Shown here one piece after another: positions 8,443 through 18,127 of a stretch of 64,000 nt of DNA. Where the stretch lies: contig DEHZ01000001.1 in NCBI GenBank assembly GCA_002352205.1, positions 1 to 64,000 of the forward strand, read 5' to 3'. Below the pieces are notes generated by a model, which had not been told where the DNA came from, searched no databases, and worked only from the letters and a program-made list of their open reading frames with translations. Made by a program: the position numbers and the translations under genes. Position 1 is the first letter of the stretch. Each line of letters begins with the position of its first letter. The stretch is from Flavobacterium sp. UBA2787 (GTDB taxonomy: Bacteria; Bacteroidota; Bacteroidia; Flavobacteriales; Flavobacteriaceae).

Positions 8443-9282
8443 ATGAAATCTGTTTTTGACAATATATCTTATGAATGCAGTAGAAATGTCACGAAGACTT
8501 ACAGCACTTCTTTTTCTTCGGCAGTAAAAATGTTGGCTCCTTCTATACGTCAGGATATTTATAATATTTATGGTTTTGTTCGATTTGCCGATGAAATTGT
8601 AGATTCATTTCATGAGTATGATAAAGAAACCTTATTTACTTTATTTGAAAGTGATTTAGAAAATGCACTTCACCATAAAATTAGTTTAAATCCCATTTTA
8701 AATTCATTTCAACATACCGTGAATCGTTATGAAATTCCAAAAGAATTGATTGATGCTTTTATGAAAAGTATGAAATTAGATTTACATAAATCAGAATATA
8801 AAACTACAGAGGAATATCAAGAATACATTTACGGTTCGGCAGATGTGGTGGGATTAATGTGTTTAAAAGTATTTGTAAATGGCAACGACACTAAATTTGA
8901 TGAACTAAAAGAAAGTGCCATGCGATTGGGTTCTGCTTTTCAAAAAGTGAATTTTTTGAGAGATTTGAAGGCAGATTACGAAGAGTTAAACAGAACCTAT
9001 TTTCCTAACACCGATTTAAGCCAGTTGGACGAAGCGTCAAAGCAAATCATTATAGCAGAAATTGAAGCCGATTTTGAGGCTGGTTTTGAAGGAATTCGTA
9101 AATTGCCAATTGAAGCAAAATTTGGTGTTTATACGGCTTATGTTTATTACAAAAAATTACTTTCAAAACTAAAAAAGACACCTTCACTAGCCATCAAGAA
9201 CACCAGAATTAGAGTTCCCGATTATCAGAAAGTGGGATTATTGGCAAAATGTTACATCAACTATCGATTTAAAACAATATAA
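8443..9282 (+). CDS. crtB: Phytoene synthase
   Basis: Condenses two geranylgeranyl diphosphates to phytoene. 279 residues, family-typical. Two magnesium-binding aspartate motifs are visible: FADEIVDSF (near residue 47) and FLRDLKADYEELNRTYF (near 172). Middle gene of the crt operon. Confidence 0.95.
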   Translation: MKSVFDNISYECSRNVTKTYSTSFSSAVKMLAPSIRQDIYNIYGFVRFADEIVDSFHEYDKETLFTLFESDLENALHHKISLNPILNSFQHTVNRYEIPKELIDAFMKSMKLDLHKSEYKTTEEYQEYIYGSADVVGLMCLKVFVNGNDTKFDELKESAMRLGSAFQKVNFLRDLKADYEELNRTYFPNTDLSQLDEASKQIIIAEIEADFEAGFEGIRKLPIEAKFGVYTAYVYYKKLLSKLKKTPSLAIKNTRIRVPDYQKVGLLAKCYINYRFKTI

Positions 9283-9283
9283 T

Positions 9284-9733
9284 ATGAGTATCTGGATTCA
9301 CATTTTAGTATTCTTTTTAACCTTTTTCATGATGGAATTCATGGCTTGGTTTACACATAAATATGTGATGCATGGTTTTTTATGGCATTTGCATGCCGAT
9401 CATCACAAAAAAGATCATGATTCTTGGTTTGAACGAAATGATGCGTTTTTTATTTTTTATGCTATTGTAAGTATCAGTTTCTTTTTGCTTTGGAAATACA
9501 ACATTTTAGAAATCGGTTTAGCCATTGGAATTGGCATCTTTGCTTATGGATTAGCCTACTTTTTTGTACATGATATTTTTATACACCAGCGATTCAAATT
9601 GTTTAGAAACGCAAATAACATTTATGCAAAAGCAGTAAGAAGAGCTCATAAAATGCACCATAAACACTTAGGAAAAGGTGATGGAGAATGTTTTGGAATG
9701 CTGGTTGTACCTTGGAAATACTTCAAAAAATAG
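9284..9733 (+). CDS. crtZ: Beta-carotene hydroxylase
   Basis: Membrane di-iron hydroxylase that adds 3- and 3'-hydroxyls to beta-carotene to give zeaxanthin. 149 residues, three or four transmembrane helices, and the histidine clusters HKYVMHG, HADHHKKDH, HDIFIHQ and HKMHHKH that bind the two irons. Starts one base after the crtB stop. A lycopene cyclase, needed between CrtI and CrtZ, is not in the window. Confidence 0.95.
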   Translation: MSIWIHILVFFLTFFMMEFMAWFTHKYVMHGFLWHLHADHHKKDHDSWFERNDAFFIFYAIVSISFFLLWKYNILEIGLAIGIGIFAYGLAYFFVHDIFIHQRFKLFRNANNIYAKAVRRAHKMHHKHLGKGDGECFGMLVVPWKYFKK

Positions 9734-9836
9734 CGAATTCAGATTATTTTAAAACTTAGGATAAAAAGTAAAAGGTTTTTGAAAAATAATTTAGCATAAA
9801 CTATTATTTTTTACTTTCTTAGCAAAAACAATTTTT

Positions 9837-11756
9837 ATGCATTTCAAAACCATCCTATTTCTCTTTTTATTGGGAAGTTTATCTGTTTGTAGTCAAAAAA
9901 ACATTGACCCAACCCCAAATGATATTGAACTCGCCAAAACCATTCGCGGAAAATACAGTAAGCAAGATGTTGCTATTTTGGAAAGTACTGAAATAGTGAA
10001 TTTTGGTTTTAATAAATCAACTTCAAATGTCACGGTAGATTTATCTGTTAAGGAAGTCTTGATGAATATTAATCATCGTGCAGACATCTACAAATATGAA
10101 TTTTATGATAGTTCTTCTAAAATTGAAACGTTTTTGTTGAAATATCGAAATGAAAAAACAGCCTCCTTCCCCATTAGAGATGAATTCTATAAAGATAAAG
10201 ACTTGTTTTACAACGATGCTAGGGTGAAACATGTTCAAATTGATTTTCCTGTTCAAGGATACACTTATAATTATTCAATGAACAAGAAATTTGATGATGT
10301 TAAGTATTTTACTTCGCTTCACTTTAATGATGAATTTCCGGTAATTGATAAAAAAATTGAAGTTACAATTCCTGATTGGCTTGAAGTTGAATTAAAAGAA
10401 ATGAATTTCAACGGACACAATATTATCAAAAGCGAAACTAAAGATCCAAAAAATAAATCGACTACTTATTTATATACTTACAAAGATATTCCTGCTGTTT
10501 TTAATGAACAAAGCAGTCCCGGGAGATCTTATTTATATCCACACATATTGGTTTTAGCAAAATCGTATGATTATAATGGAAAGAAAAGTAATCTTTTTAA
10601 AACCACTTCTGATTTATATGGCTGGTATAAATCACTCATAGATCAAATGAAAGATGACACTGAGCAACTAAAAAGTAAAGTGACAGAACTTACTGCAAAA
10701 GCAACATCAGACGAAGAAAAAATAAAAAACATCTTTTACTGGGTTCAAGACAATATCCGTTATATTGCCTTTGAAGATGGTATTGCAGGTTTCAAACCAG
10801 ACGATTCACACCAAGTTTTTACCAAAAGGTATGGCGATTGCAAAGGAATGGCGAACCTAACAAAACAAATGCTTAAAATTGCCGGATTTGATGCTCGTTT
10901 AACGTGGATTGGAACCAAACATATTGCTTATAACTATTCCATTCCTTCTTTAGTTGTTGATAATCATATGATTTGTACGGTTTTTCAGAATGGTAAGAAA
11001 ATTTACCTTGACGGAACAGAAAAATTTAGTTCATTAGGAAATTATGCCGAACGCATTCAGAACAAAGAAGTAATGATTGAAAATGGAAATGATTTTATTA
11101 TTGATAAAATTCCAACAAGTTCAGCCGAAACAAATAAGGAAACATTCAGAGCAAAATTAGTTATTGAAAAAGACAAATTAAAAGGAACTTGTAATCGAAC
11201 ATATATCGGTGAAAGCAGAAACCAATTTTTAAACATTTATAACAGTTTTGAAACCGACAAAAAAGCAGAAGCACTGGAATATTATTTGGCAAAACAAGAT
11301 AAAAACAATAAAGTAAAAGAGATAAAACCAAGTGATTTAAAGAACAGGGATGCAAAGCTCACGATTGATTACGCCTTAGAATCTTCCAACAGAATAAGTG
11401 AATTTGATGATGAAATTTACTTGAATTTTGAATTTATGAATGAATATAAAAATTTCACATTCAAAGATCGTGAAACCGACTATGAGTTAGATTATAAGAC
11501 GTTATATGATTCCGAAATAACCATCACACTTCCGGAAGGTTATAAAGTAGATAAATTACCTGAAAATCTGACTCAGAAAAATGAAGATTATGACATTGAA
11601 GCTAGTTTTTCATTAAAAGGAAAAGAACTTGTTTACAGAAAAGTTTTCATTTTTAAGAATGCAATTATTCGAAAAAATCAACAAGAATCCTGGAATGCAG
11701 CTCACAAAAAATTAACCGAACTTTATAATTCATCTATTACTTTATCAAAATCATAG
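9837..11756 (+). CDS. DUF3857 exported protein with active-looking transglutaminase core
   Basis: 639 residues. Signal peptide MHFKTILFLFLLGSLSVCSQ. N-terminal DUF3857 beta-sandwich (about 50-250), then a transglutaminase-like papain-fold domain with an intact catalytic set: Cys in YGDCKGMANL (near 339), His in VDNHMICTV (near 381) and Asp in YLDGTE (near 396). A C-terminal beta domain follows. Exported, so likely periplasmic or outer-membrane associated. Substrate unknown; the family is common in Bacteroidota and may cleave or crosslink peptide bonds. Followed by its paralogue after four bases. Confidence 0.85.
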   Translation: MHFKTILFLFLLGSLSVCSQKNIDPTPNDIELAKTIRGKYSKQDVAILESTEIVNFGFNKSTSNVTVDLSVKEVLMNINHRADIYKYEFYDSSSKIETFLLKYRNEKTASFPIRDEFYKDKDLFYNDARVKHVQIDFPVQGYTYNYSMNKKFDDVKYFTSLHFNDEFPVIDKKIEVTIPDWLEVELKEMNFNGHNIIKSETKDPKNKSTTYLYTYKDIPAVFNEQSSPGRSYLYPHILVLAKSYDYNGKKSNLFKTTSDLYGWYKSLIDQMKDDTEQLKSKVTELTAKATSDEEKIKNIFYWVQDNIRYIAFEDGIAGFKPDDSHQVFTKRYGDCKGMANLTKQMLKIAGFDARLTWIGTKHIAYNYSIPSLVVDNHMICTVFQNGKKIYLDGTEKFSSLGNYAERIQNKEVMIENGNDFIIDKIPTSSAETNKETFRAKLVIEKDKLKGTCNRTYIGESRNQFLNIYNSFETDKKAEALEYYLAKQDKNNKVKEIKPSDLKNRDAKLTIDYALESSNRISEFDDEIYLNFEFMNEYKNFTFKDRETDYELDYKTLYDSEITITLPEGYKVDKLPENLTQKNEDYDIEASFSLKGKELVYRKVFIFKNAIIRKNQQESWNAAHKKLTELYNSSITLSKS

Positions 11757-11760
11757 TTTT

Positions 11761-13914
11761 ATGAAAAAAATTCTACTTATCTGTCTTTTTGTAACTGTTT
11801 CGTTATCTGCTCAAGACGATGTTAAAATCAGAGATTTCTTTTGGGGAAAAGACGATCCACATTCTAAAACAATGACTATTCCTGATAAATGGAAAAATGA
11901 ATCAGCGGTAATGATTTATAAATATGAATTTCACGATTATCACAAATTCGGATCAAATGTAAATTATACTTCTGCATTGCGGAACAGAGTAAAATTGCTC
12001 GATGAAGCTGCAGTAAAAGAATTTTCAGAATTCACGTTTAAAGAACGCTTTTCTTCCGACAAAGGCTGGAGCAGACGTGCCGGAAAAAACAGATTAGGTA
12101 TAAAAGTTATAAAACCGAATGGCAAAGAAACAATCATTGATGTAAGCAAAGAAGCCGTTGATGCCGATAAAGAGAAGAAAATTGCCATTCCAAATTTAGA
12201 AATAGGTGATATTATTGATTATTATTTACACTCCGAAGAACCGTTTAAATCACAATTAGAAACGGGTTTTGATCCGGTGGAAAGAACATTGGGTGACGTG
12301 TATCCAATTATGGATTATAAGCTCATTTTTCAAACTGAAAACGATTTCTTTTTGAATTTTGCCACTTATAACGGAGCACCGGAACTCAAAGAAATTCCGA
12401 GTAACAAGGGTGGCGAACGTCATTATGAATTTGTAGCCAAAGACATTGAAAAAAATGAATTTCCAAGATGGTTTTATCCATTGATTGAATTACCATGTTA
12501 CAAATTTCAAGTGTTTTTTGCACGATCGGGAAAATTTGAAAAACGAGCAGAAGCCTTTCTTTCTGAAAAGGAAAGTATAGTAAAATCAACCGTTTCTAAA
12601 GAAGATGTTTTTAATTATTATAACACAAAATTTAAACCTCAAGGAAATACAAAGGAAATCGAAAAGTTTTTAAAAGGCAAAACATTTAGTTCTGATGAAG
12701 AAAAAATAAGAGAAGTATATTATTTTTCTAGACATCAATATTATACACTTTTTATAGAAGCTATTGTAGGAGAAGATGCAAAAATACTTCAAAATACACT
12801 TACTCATTTATATAGCAATTATACTTTTTTTAGAAATGAAGAGGTATTCATAAACTTTTTTATGGCTTTTTTAAAAGATAATAATATTTCCTATGATATT
12901 GTCATTGGCACACCGAGGTATAATGGCCCTATTACAGATATGCTAATACAGCAAAATGTAAAGTTATTACTTCGTGTGAATACACCAAACCCTATCTATT
13001 TAGAGTATTTTTCACCTTACACTTCTGCTGATCAATTTGATTATAGCCTAGAAGATACAGAAGCTTATTTATTACAAATTTCAAAAAATAAAAAAGTAGT
13101 TGACTCTGAATTAATAAAACTTCCTAAATCAACTAAAAGTGATAATATTTCTAAAAACATTACTAAAGTAAAATTTAACGAAGACTTAAATAGTTTTAAA
13201 ATCGAAAGAGAAAACAGTTTATCCGGACATTACAAAAAAAGTGAACAATCAGATAAATTATATTTCTTTGATTATGTGTATGAAGATTATGAAAAATATG
13301 GAACTTTATCGGTAATTGAAAGGTTTAAAAATAAAAAATATGAGGCAAAACTTCAAAAAGAATTTGATGCTTATATTGCAAAATTAAAGGAATCTCAAAA
13401 GGAAAGATTTACCAATGCGGTAAAAGATGAGTTGGGACATGACATTGAAGACTATAGTCTATCCATCGAAAACACAGGAAGATTTGGTAGTAAAGAACCA
13501 ATGAAGTACAAAGAATCTTTTACGATAAAAGACCAATACATCAAAAAAGCCGGCAATAATATAATTGTAGAGTTAGGAAAGTTCTTAACCTCTCAGATTG
13601 AACTCTCTGAAAAAGAAAAAAACAGAACAAATAATATCTACATGAGTTTCCCGAGACAAATTGTACATGAAATTCAATTTGAAATACCGGAAGGCTACAC
13701 CGCTTCAGGTTTGGATAAATTCAATAAAAATGCAGAAAATGAAACGGGCGGATTTATTAGTTCAATTTCACAAAATGGAAATTTAATTACCATCAAAACC
13801 ACAAAATCGTATAACAATTATTATGAACCAAATAGTAATTGGAGCAAAATGATTGACTTTTTAGAAGATGCTTTTCAATTTACTCAGGAAAAAATTCTAT
13901 TAAAAAAGAATTAA
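11761..13914 (+). CDS. DUF3857 exported protein, transglutaminase site lost
   Basis: 717 residues with signal peptide MKKILLICLFVTVSLSAQ. Same layout as the previous gene: DUF3857 domain, a transglutaminase-like region (about 320-440) and a C-terminal beta domain (PRQIVHEIQFEIPEGY near 630). Where the partner has YGDCKG this protein has FFRNEEVFINFFMAFLK, with no Cys, and the His and Asp motifs are also missing. It is therefore probably non-catalytic, perhaps a binding or regulatory partner of the preceding protein. Ends at a bidirectional terminator. Confidence 0.85.
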   Translation: MKKILLICLFVTVSLSAQDDVKIRDFFWGKDDPHSKTMTIPDKWKNESAVMIYKYEFHDYHKFGSNVNYTSALRNRVKLLDEAAVKEFSEFTFKERFSSDKGWSRRAGKNRLGIKVIKPNGKETIIDVSKEAVDADKEKKIAIPNLEIGDIIDYYLHSEEPFKSQLETGFDPVERTLGDVYPIMDYKLIFQTENDFFLNFATYNGAPELKEIPSNKGGERHYEFVAKDIEKNEFPRWFYPLIELPCYKFQVFFARSGKFEKRAEAFLSEKESIVKSTVSKEDVFNYYNTKFKPQGNTKEIEKFLKGKTFSSDEEKIREVYYFSRHQYYTLFIEAIVGEDAKILQNTLTHLYSNYTFFRNEEVFINFFMAFLKDNNISYDIVIGTPRYNGPITDMLIQQNVKLLLRVNTPNPIYLEYFSPYTSADQFDYSLEDTEAYLLQISKNKKVVDSELIKLPKSTKSDNISKNITKVKFNEDLNSFKIERENSLSGHYKKSEQSDKLYFFDYVYEDYEKYGTLSVIERFKNKKYEAKLQKEFDAYIAKLKESQKERFTNAVKDELGHDIEDYSLSIENTGRFGSKEPMKYKESFTIKDQYIKKAGNNIIVELGKFLTSQIELSEKEKNRTNNIYMSFPRQIVHEIQFEIPEGYTASGLDKFNKNAENETGGFISSISQNGNLITIKTTKSYNNYYEPNSNWSKMIDFLEDAFQFTQEKILLKKN

Positions 13915-13916
13915 AA

Positions 13917-13953
13917 TAAAATACCCCGTTCAATTTAGACGGGGTATTTTTTT
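13917..13953. terminator. Bidirectional terminator between DUF3857 gene and carB
   Basis: ATACCCCGT, nine-base loop, ACGGGGTAT, with A run before and T run after. Placed between two convergent genes it can serve both. Confidence 0.9.
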
Positions 13954-13954
13954 A

Positions 13955-16807
13955 TTATCGACTCAAATACATTTTTCGTCTGGAATACAATTCATAGAAT
14001 TGATCGTCTTTTAAATCTTCAATAAACAAAATACTTTCTCCTGTTGATTTCATTTCCGGACCTAATTTTTTGTTTACACCGTGAAATTTACCAAAAGAAA
14101 AAACAGGTTGTTTGATGGCATACCCTTTTAATTGCGGATTAAAAGTAAAATCGGTTACTTTATTTTCACCTAACATTACTTTTGTAGCATAATTTACATA
14201 CGGTTCGCCATACGCTTTTGCGATAAAAGGCACTGTTCTCGATGCTCTTGGATTTGCTTCAATAATGTAAACCGTGTCATCTTTAATAGCAAATTGAATA
14301 TTAATTAATCCGACCGTTTTTAAAGCTAAAGCTATTTTTTTGGTATGATCTTTAATCTGTTGCATGACAAATTCGCCTAAGTTAAACGGAGGTAAAGTAG
14401 CGTTACTGTCCCCGGAATGAACTCCACAAGGCTCAATGTGTTCCATGATTCCGATAATGTAAACATTTTCACCATCACAAATTGCATCTGCTTCGGCTTC
14501 AATTGCACCATCTAAATAATGATCTAAAAGCAATTTATTACCGGGAATATTTTTTAATAAATCAATCACATGCTCCTCTAATTCTTGCTTATTAATCACG
14601 ATTTTCATTCCTTGTCCACCCAAAACATAGGAAGGCCTAACTAATAAAGGAAAATCTAAAACATCAGCCAATGCGGAAGCTTGATCCGCATTTTCAGCTA
14701 CTCCAAATTGAGGAAAAGGTATTTTTAATTCGGATAAAAGTTCAGAAAAACGACCTCTATCTTCAGCTAAATCTAACGCATCAAAACTAGTTCCAATGAT
14801 TTTTATGCCGTAACGATCTAATTTTTCTGCTAATTTAAGAGCAGTTTGCCCGCCTAATTGAACAATCACACCTTCCGGTTTTTCATGTCGAATGATATCG
14901 TAAATATGTTCCCAAAAAACAGGTTCAAAATATAATTTATCGGCTGTATCAAAATCAGTTGAAACCGTTTCCGGGTTACAATTAATCATAATTGTTTCAT
15001 AACCACATTCTTTGGCCGCCAAAACGCCGTGAACACACGAATAATCAAATTCGATTCCTTGACCAATTCGGTTTGGTCCCGAACCAAGTACAATTATTTT
15101 TTTCTTATCGGTAACAACACTTTCGTTATGAACATATTTTTCTCCTGTAACGTTTTCAATTTCAGCCTCAAAAGTGGAATAATAATAAGGTGTTTTTGCT
15201 TTAAATTCTGCTGCACACGTATCAACTAATTTATACACACGACTGATGGAAAATTCTTCTCTTTTGATATAAACCTGACTTTCTAAACACCGAATCATAT
15301 GAGCGATTTGTCTGTCAACAAAACCTTTTTGTTTAGCTTCAAGCAACAATTCTTTTGGTAAAGTTTCAATTGTATAGGTAGAAATTTCTTTTTCCAATAA
15401 ATGAAGTTCTTCATATTGTTTCAAAAACCACATATCAATTTTAGTAATTTCGTGAATGCGACTCAACGGAATTCCGATTTGAATGGCATCATAAATCACA
15501 AAAACTCGATCCCAACTGGCATAGGTTAATTTTTCAATGATTTGATCATAATTTTTATACCCTTTTCCATCAGCACCCAAACCATTTCTTTTAATTTCAA
15601 GTGATTGAGTCGCTTTATGAAGAGCTTCTTGGAACGAACGACCAATTCCCATCACTTCTCCAACCGATTTCATTTGAAGACCTAATGTTCTGTCTGCTCC
15701 TTCAAATTTATCAAAATTCCATCTCGGAATCTTTACAATTACATAATCTAATGTAGGTTCAAAAAGTGCCGATGTAGATTTGGTAATTTGGTTTTGCAAC
15801 TCATCCAAATGATAACCCAAAGCCAATTTAGATGCTATTTTCGCAATCGGATAACCTGTTGCTTTAGATGCTAATGCGGAAGATCTTGAAACACGTGGAT
15901 TGATTTCAATCGCAACAATATCCTCTTTTTCGTCAGGAGAAACGGCGAATTGAACGTTACATCCACCGGCAAAATTTCCGATACTTCGCATCATCAAAAT
16001 CGCCATATCTCGCATTTTCTGGAATGTTTTATCCGATAATGTCATCGCCGGAGCAACGGTAATACTGTCTCCTGTATGAATTCCCATCGGATCCATATTT
16101 TCAATTGAACAAATAATAACAACATTATCATTTTGATCACGAAGTAATTCTAACTCATATTCTTTCCAACCCAGTAATGCCTTGTCAATCAAAACTTCGT
16201 GAATCGGAGAAGCTTCTAAACCTCTGGTTAATAATTCGTCAAATTCTTCTTTATGATGAACAAATGCAGCACCTGAACCACCTAACGTAAATGATGGACG
16301 AATCACCAACGGAAATCCGAATTCCTGAGCAATCTCTTTTCCTTTTAAGAACGAAGTGGCAATTTTTGCAGGGGCTGCTCCTACTCCAATTCGCTCTAAT
16401 AATTGTTTAAACTGCTCTCTGTCTTCCGTAATATTGATGGCATTGATGTCAACTCCTATTAATCTTACATTAAAATCGGCCCAGATTCCTTTTTCTTCAG
16501 CTTCCAAACATAAATTTAAAGCAGTTTGTCCTCCCATTGTAGGAAGAACCGCATCAATGTTTGGATGTTTTTTTAGAATTTCGATAATCGATTTTGTAGT
16601 TAATGGCAATAAATAAATATGGTCGGCCATTGATGGGTCGGTCATAATGGTTGCCGGATTGGAGTTTATTAAAATAACTTCAATTCCTTCTTCTCTAATG
16701 GAACGTGCGGATTGTGAACCTGCGTAATCAAATTCGCAAGCTTGACCAATAACAATAGGACCTGAACCTATGATTAACACCGATTTTATTGAATGATCTT
16801 TAGGCAT
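13955..16807 (-). CDS. carB: Carbamoyl-phosphate synthase large subunit (short form)
   Basis: Makes carbamoyl phosphate for pyrimidine and arginine synthesis. Two homologous ATP-grasp halves are plain: the first starts IKSVLIIGSGPIVIGQACEFDYAG, the second KKIIVLGSGPNRIGQGIEFDY; ATP-binding FPLVIRPSFTLGG and FPLLVRPSYVLGG. 950 residues against about 1070 in enterobacteria: the protein stops at LYSRRKMYLSR, so the C-terminal MGS-like allosteric domain (site of UMP/ornithine/IMP control) is missing. To my knowledge this short form is usual in Flavobacteria. carA is not adjacent. Confidence 0.95.
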   Translation of the reverse strand: MPKDHSIKSVLIIGSGPIVIGQACEFDYAGSQSARSIREEGIEVILINSNPATIMTDPSMADHIYLLPLTTKSIIEILKKHPNIDAVLPTMGGQTALNLCLEAEEKGIWADFNVRLIGVDINAINITEDREQFKQLLERIGVGAAPAKIATSFLKGKEIAQEFGFPLVIRPSFTLGGSGAAFVHHKEEFDELLTRGLEASPIHEVLIDKALLGWKEYELELLRDQNDNVVIICSIENMDPMGIHTGDSITVAPAMTLSDKTFQKMRDMAILMMRSIGNFAGGCNVQFAVSPDEKEDIVAIEINPRVSRSSALASKATGYPIAKIASKLALGYHLDELQNQITKSTSALFEPTLDYVIVKIPRWNFDKFEGADRTLGLQMKSVGEVMGIGRSFQEALHKATQSLEIKRNGLGADGKGYKNYDQIIEKLTYASWDRVFVIYDAIQIGIPLSRIHEITKIDMWFLKQYEELHLLEKEISTYTIETLPKELLLEAKQKGFVDRQIAHMIRCLESQVYIKREEFSISRVYKLVDTCAAEFKAKTPYYYSTFEAEIENVTGEKYVHNESVVTDKKKIIVLGSGPNRIGQGIEFDYSCVHGVLAAKECGYETIMINCNPETVSTDFDTADKLYFEPVFWEHIYDIIRHEKPEGVIVQLGGQTALKLAEKLDRYGIKIIGTSFDALDLAEDRGRFSELLSELKIPFPQFGVAENADQASALADVLDFPLLVRPSYVLGGQGMKIVINKQELEEHVIDLLKNIPGNKLLLDHYLDGAIEAEADAICDGENVYIIGIMEHIEPCGVHSGDSNATLPPFNLGEFVMQQIKDHTKKIALALKTVGLINIQFAIKDDTVYIIEANPRASRTVPFIAKAYGEPYVNYATKVMLGENKVTDFTFNPQLKGYAIKQPVFSFGKFHGVNKKLGPEMKSTGESILFIEDLKDDQFYELYSRRKMYLSR

Positions 16808-16856
16808 GTTGTTGTTTTATAGTAGTTTAGTTGTTTTTTGAGTTGACAAGTTATAA

Positions 16857-16891
16857 AAAAAAGGCGTTACTAAAAAAAGTAACGCCTTTAT
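16857..16891 (-). terminator. Terminator after rpmH
   Basis: AAGGCGTTAC, loop of As, GTAACGCCTT; on the minus strand it is followed by eight Ts. Separates rpmH from carB. Confidence 0.85.
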
Positions 16892-16909
16892 TATGATTAT
16901 TGCTAATCA

Positions 16910-17071
16910 TTATTTTTTGTGTCTTGGTTCGCAGGAAACAGTCAATTTGTGTCTTCCTTTGGCTCTTCTACGAGCAAGGACTTTTCTACCATTTGCAGTA
17001 GCCATTCTATCCATAAACCCGTGTTTATTTCTTCTTTTTCTTTTCGATGGTTGAAACGTTCTCTTACTCAT
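16910..17071 (-). CDS. rpmH: 50S ribosomal protein L34
   Basis: 53 residues: begins [19 protein letters not shown], then [19 protein letters not shown] and ends CEPRHKK. The conserved core of L34 is complete with a short extra tail. It stands alone behind its own strong promoter rather than beside rnpA, and is closed by its own terminator. Confidence 0.96.
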   Translation of the reverse strand: MSKRTFQPSKRKRRNKHGFMDRMATANGRKVLARRRAKGRHKLTVSCEPRHKK

Positions 17072-17132
17072 TGTTTTGTATCTTTAAAATCGTGTATAAT
17101 TTTCTTGTGTTGGGTTTCTTAAAAACCGAGTG

Positions 17133-17162
17133 CAAATATACAAAGACTTTTTTTTCTCACAA
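17133..17162 (-). promoter_or_regulatory. rpmH promoter
   Basis: On the minus strand TTG (17160-17162), exactly 19 bases, then TATATTTG (17133-17140). This is a textbook Bacteroidota promoter and the best one in the window. Confidence 0.75.
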
Positions 17163-17196
17163 GCAGTTTTCTAAAAATATTTTCAATTCATTTTAT

Positions 17197-17204
17197 TACC
17201 TTTG
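17197..17204 (+). promoter_or_regulatory. Promoter box of the divergent membrane/TPR gene
   Basis: TACCTTTG fits TAnnTTTG; no clear TTG at the right upstream distance. Start near 17211, about 18 bases before the ATG at 17229. Confidence 0.45.
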
Positions 17205-17228
17205 CAAACACAAAAAAATAATGTCGTT

Positions 17229-17744
17229 ATGTTTCACAAAAATATCAAATTAGTACTTGTAGTAATTCTTGTAACATTAGGAATTTGGCAGTTTACCGAA
17301 AATTACATTGGAAACGGTATATTTCTTATCCTATTAACAATAATTCCGATTTTTTTATATTTTAAGAATGAATTTATCCTCTTGGCTTTCTTAAAATTGA
17401 GAAAACAAGATTTTGCTGGTGCTAAAAACTGGTTAGATAAAATAAAAAATCCAGAAACGGCATTAGTAAAGAAGCAGCAAGGGTATTATAATTATTTACA
17501 CGGATTGATGGTTTCACAAACCAATTTAAATCAAGCCGAGAAATATTTTAAAAAAGCAATTGAATTAGGCCTTTCTATGGATATGGATTTAGCGGTTGCT
17601 AAATTAAATTTAGCCGGAATTGCTATGTCGAGAAGAAGAAAAATAGAAGCGACCAATTTGTTGAATGAAGCGAATAAACTTGATAAACAAAAAATGTTGA
17701 AGGAACAAATCACAATGATGAAACAACAGTTGAAAAAAATATAA
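17229..17744 (+). CDS. Small membrane-anchored TPR-like protein (DUF2892-like N-terminus)
   Basis: 171 residues from ATG 17229; the in-frame TTG at 17202 lies in the promoter box and is rejected. Two N-terminal membrane helices (LVLVVILVTLGIW and GIFLILLTIIPIFLYF) followed by a soluble helical part with TPR-like repeats (AEKYFKKAIELGL, LAVAKLNLAGIAM, KIEATNLLNEANKL). Likely an inner-membrane scaffold; function unknown. Confidence 0.75.
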   Translation: MFHKNIKLVLVVILVTLGIWQFTENYIGNGIFLILLTIIPIFLYFKNEFILLAFLKLRKQDFAGAKNWLDKIKNPETALVKKQQGYYNYLHGLMVSQTNLNQAEKYFKKAIELGLSMDMDLAVAKLNLAGIAMSRRRKIEATNLLNEANKLDKQKMLKEQITMMKQQLKKI

Positions 17745-17767
17745 GTAGAAAAGAACTTAAAATACTT

Positions 17768-17802
17768 AAAAACGATTTGTAATTATACAGATCGTTTTTT
17801 TT
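17768..17802 (+). terminator. Terminator after the TPR-like gene
   Basis: AAAAACGATTTG, loop of eight, CAGATCGTTTTT, then T run. The remaining bases to 18127 are A/T-rich and hold only the predicted promoter of the next gene. Confidence 0.8.
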
Positions 17803-18084
17803 GTTCATTGTACTTCTTTAAAACTTAATTCCTAGTTTAAGGAAATATTCAATTTTTAAAATAAGTTAAATTGTAAAGGCAAACGTTGTAGTTGATAAAT
17901 TCAACAAAACTTACCTATACAAAAACTATACAAAAGTTGAAATTGACTAAAAACAAAAAGCCTTGAAACTATAAGTAATTACGGAAAAGTCCATATAATA
18001 AGCTATTTCTACACATTAAGAAAATAACATCGAATTGTATAGTTAAAATATACAGAAATGTAAATTTCATAATTAATTAATACT

Positions 18085-18092
18085 TAAATTTG
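18085..18092 (+). promoter_or_regulatory. Predicted -7 box of the secreted binding-protein gene
   Basis: TAAATTTG (TAnnTTTG) 35 bases before the ATG; no convincing -33 TTG. An activator may be needed, as is common for polysaccharide genes. Confidence 0.4.
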
Positions 18093-18127
18093 GAATTATA
18101 AAATATTAACTCAAAAAAATAAATATT

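Noticed and set aside
16919-17253. Two plus-strand open frames over rpmH
   Set aside because: Antisense shadows of the L34 gene.
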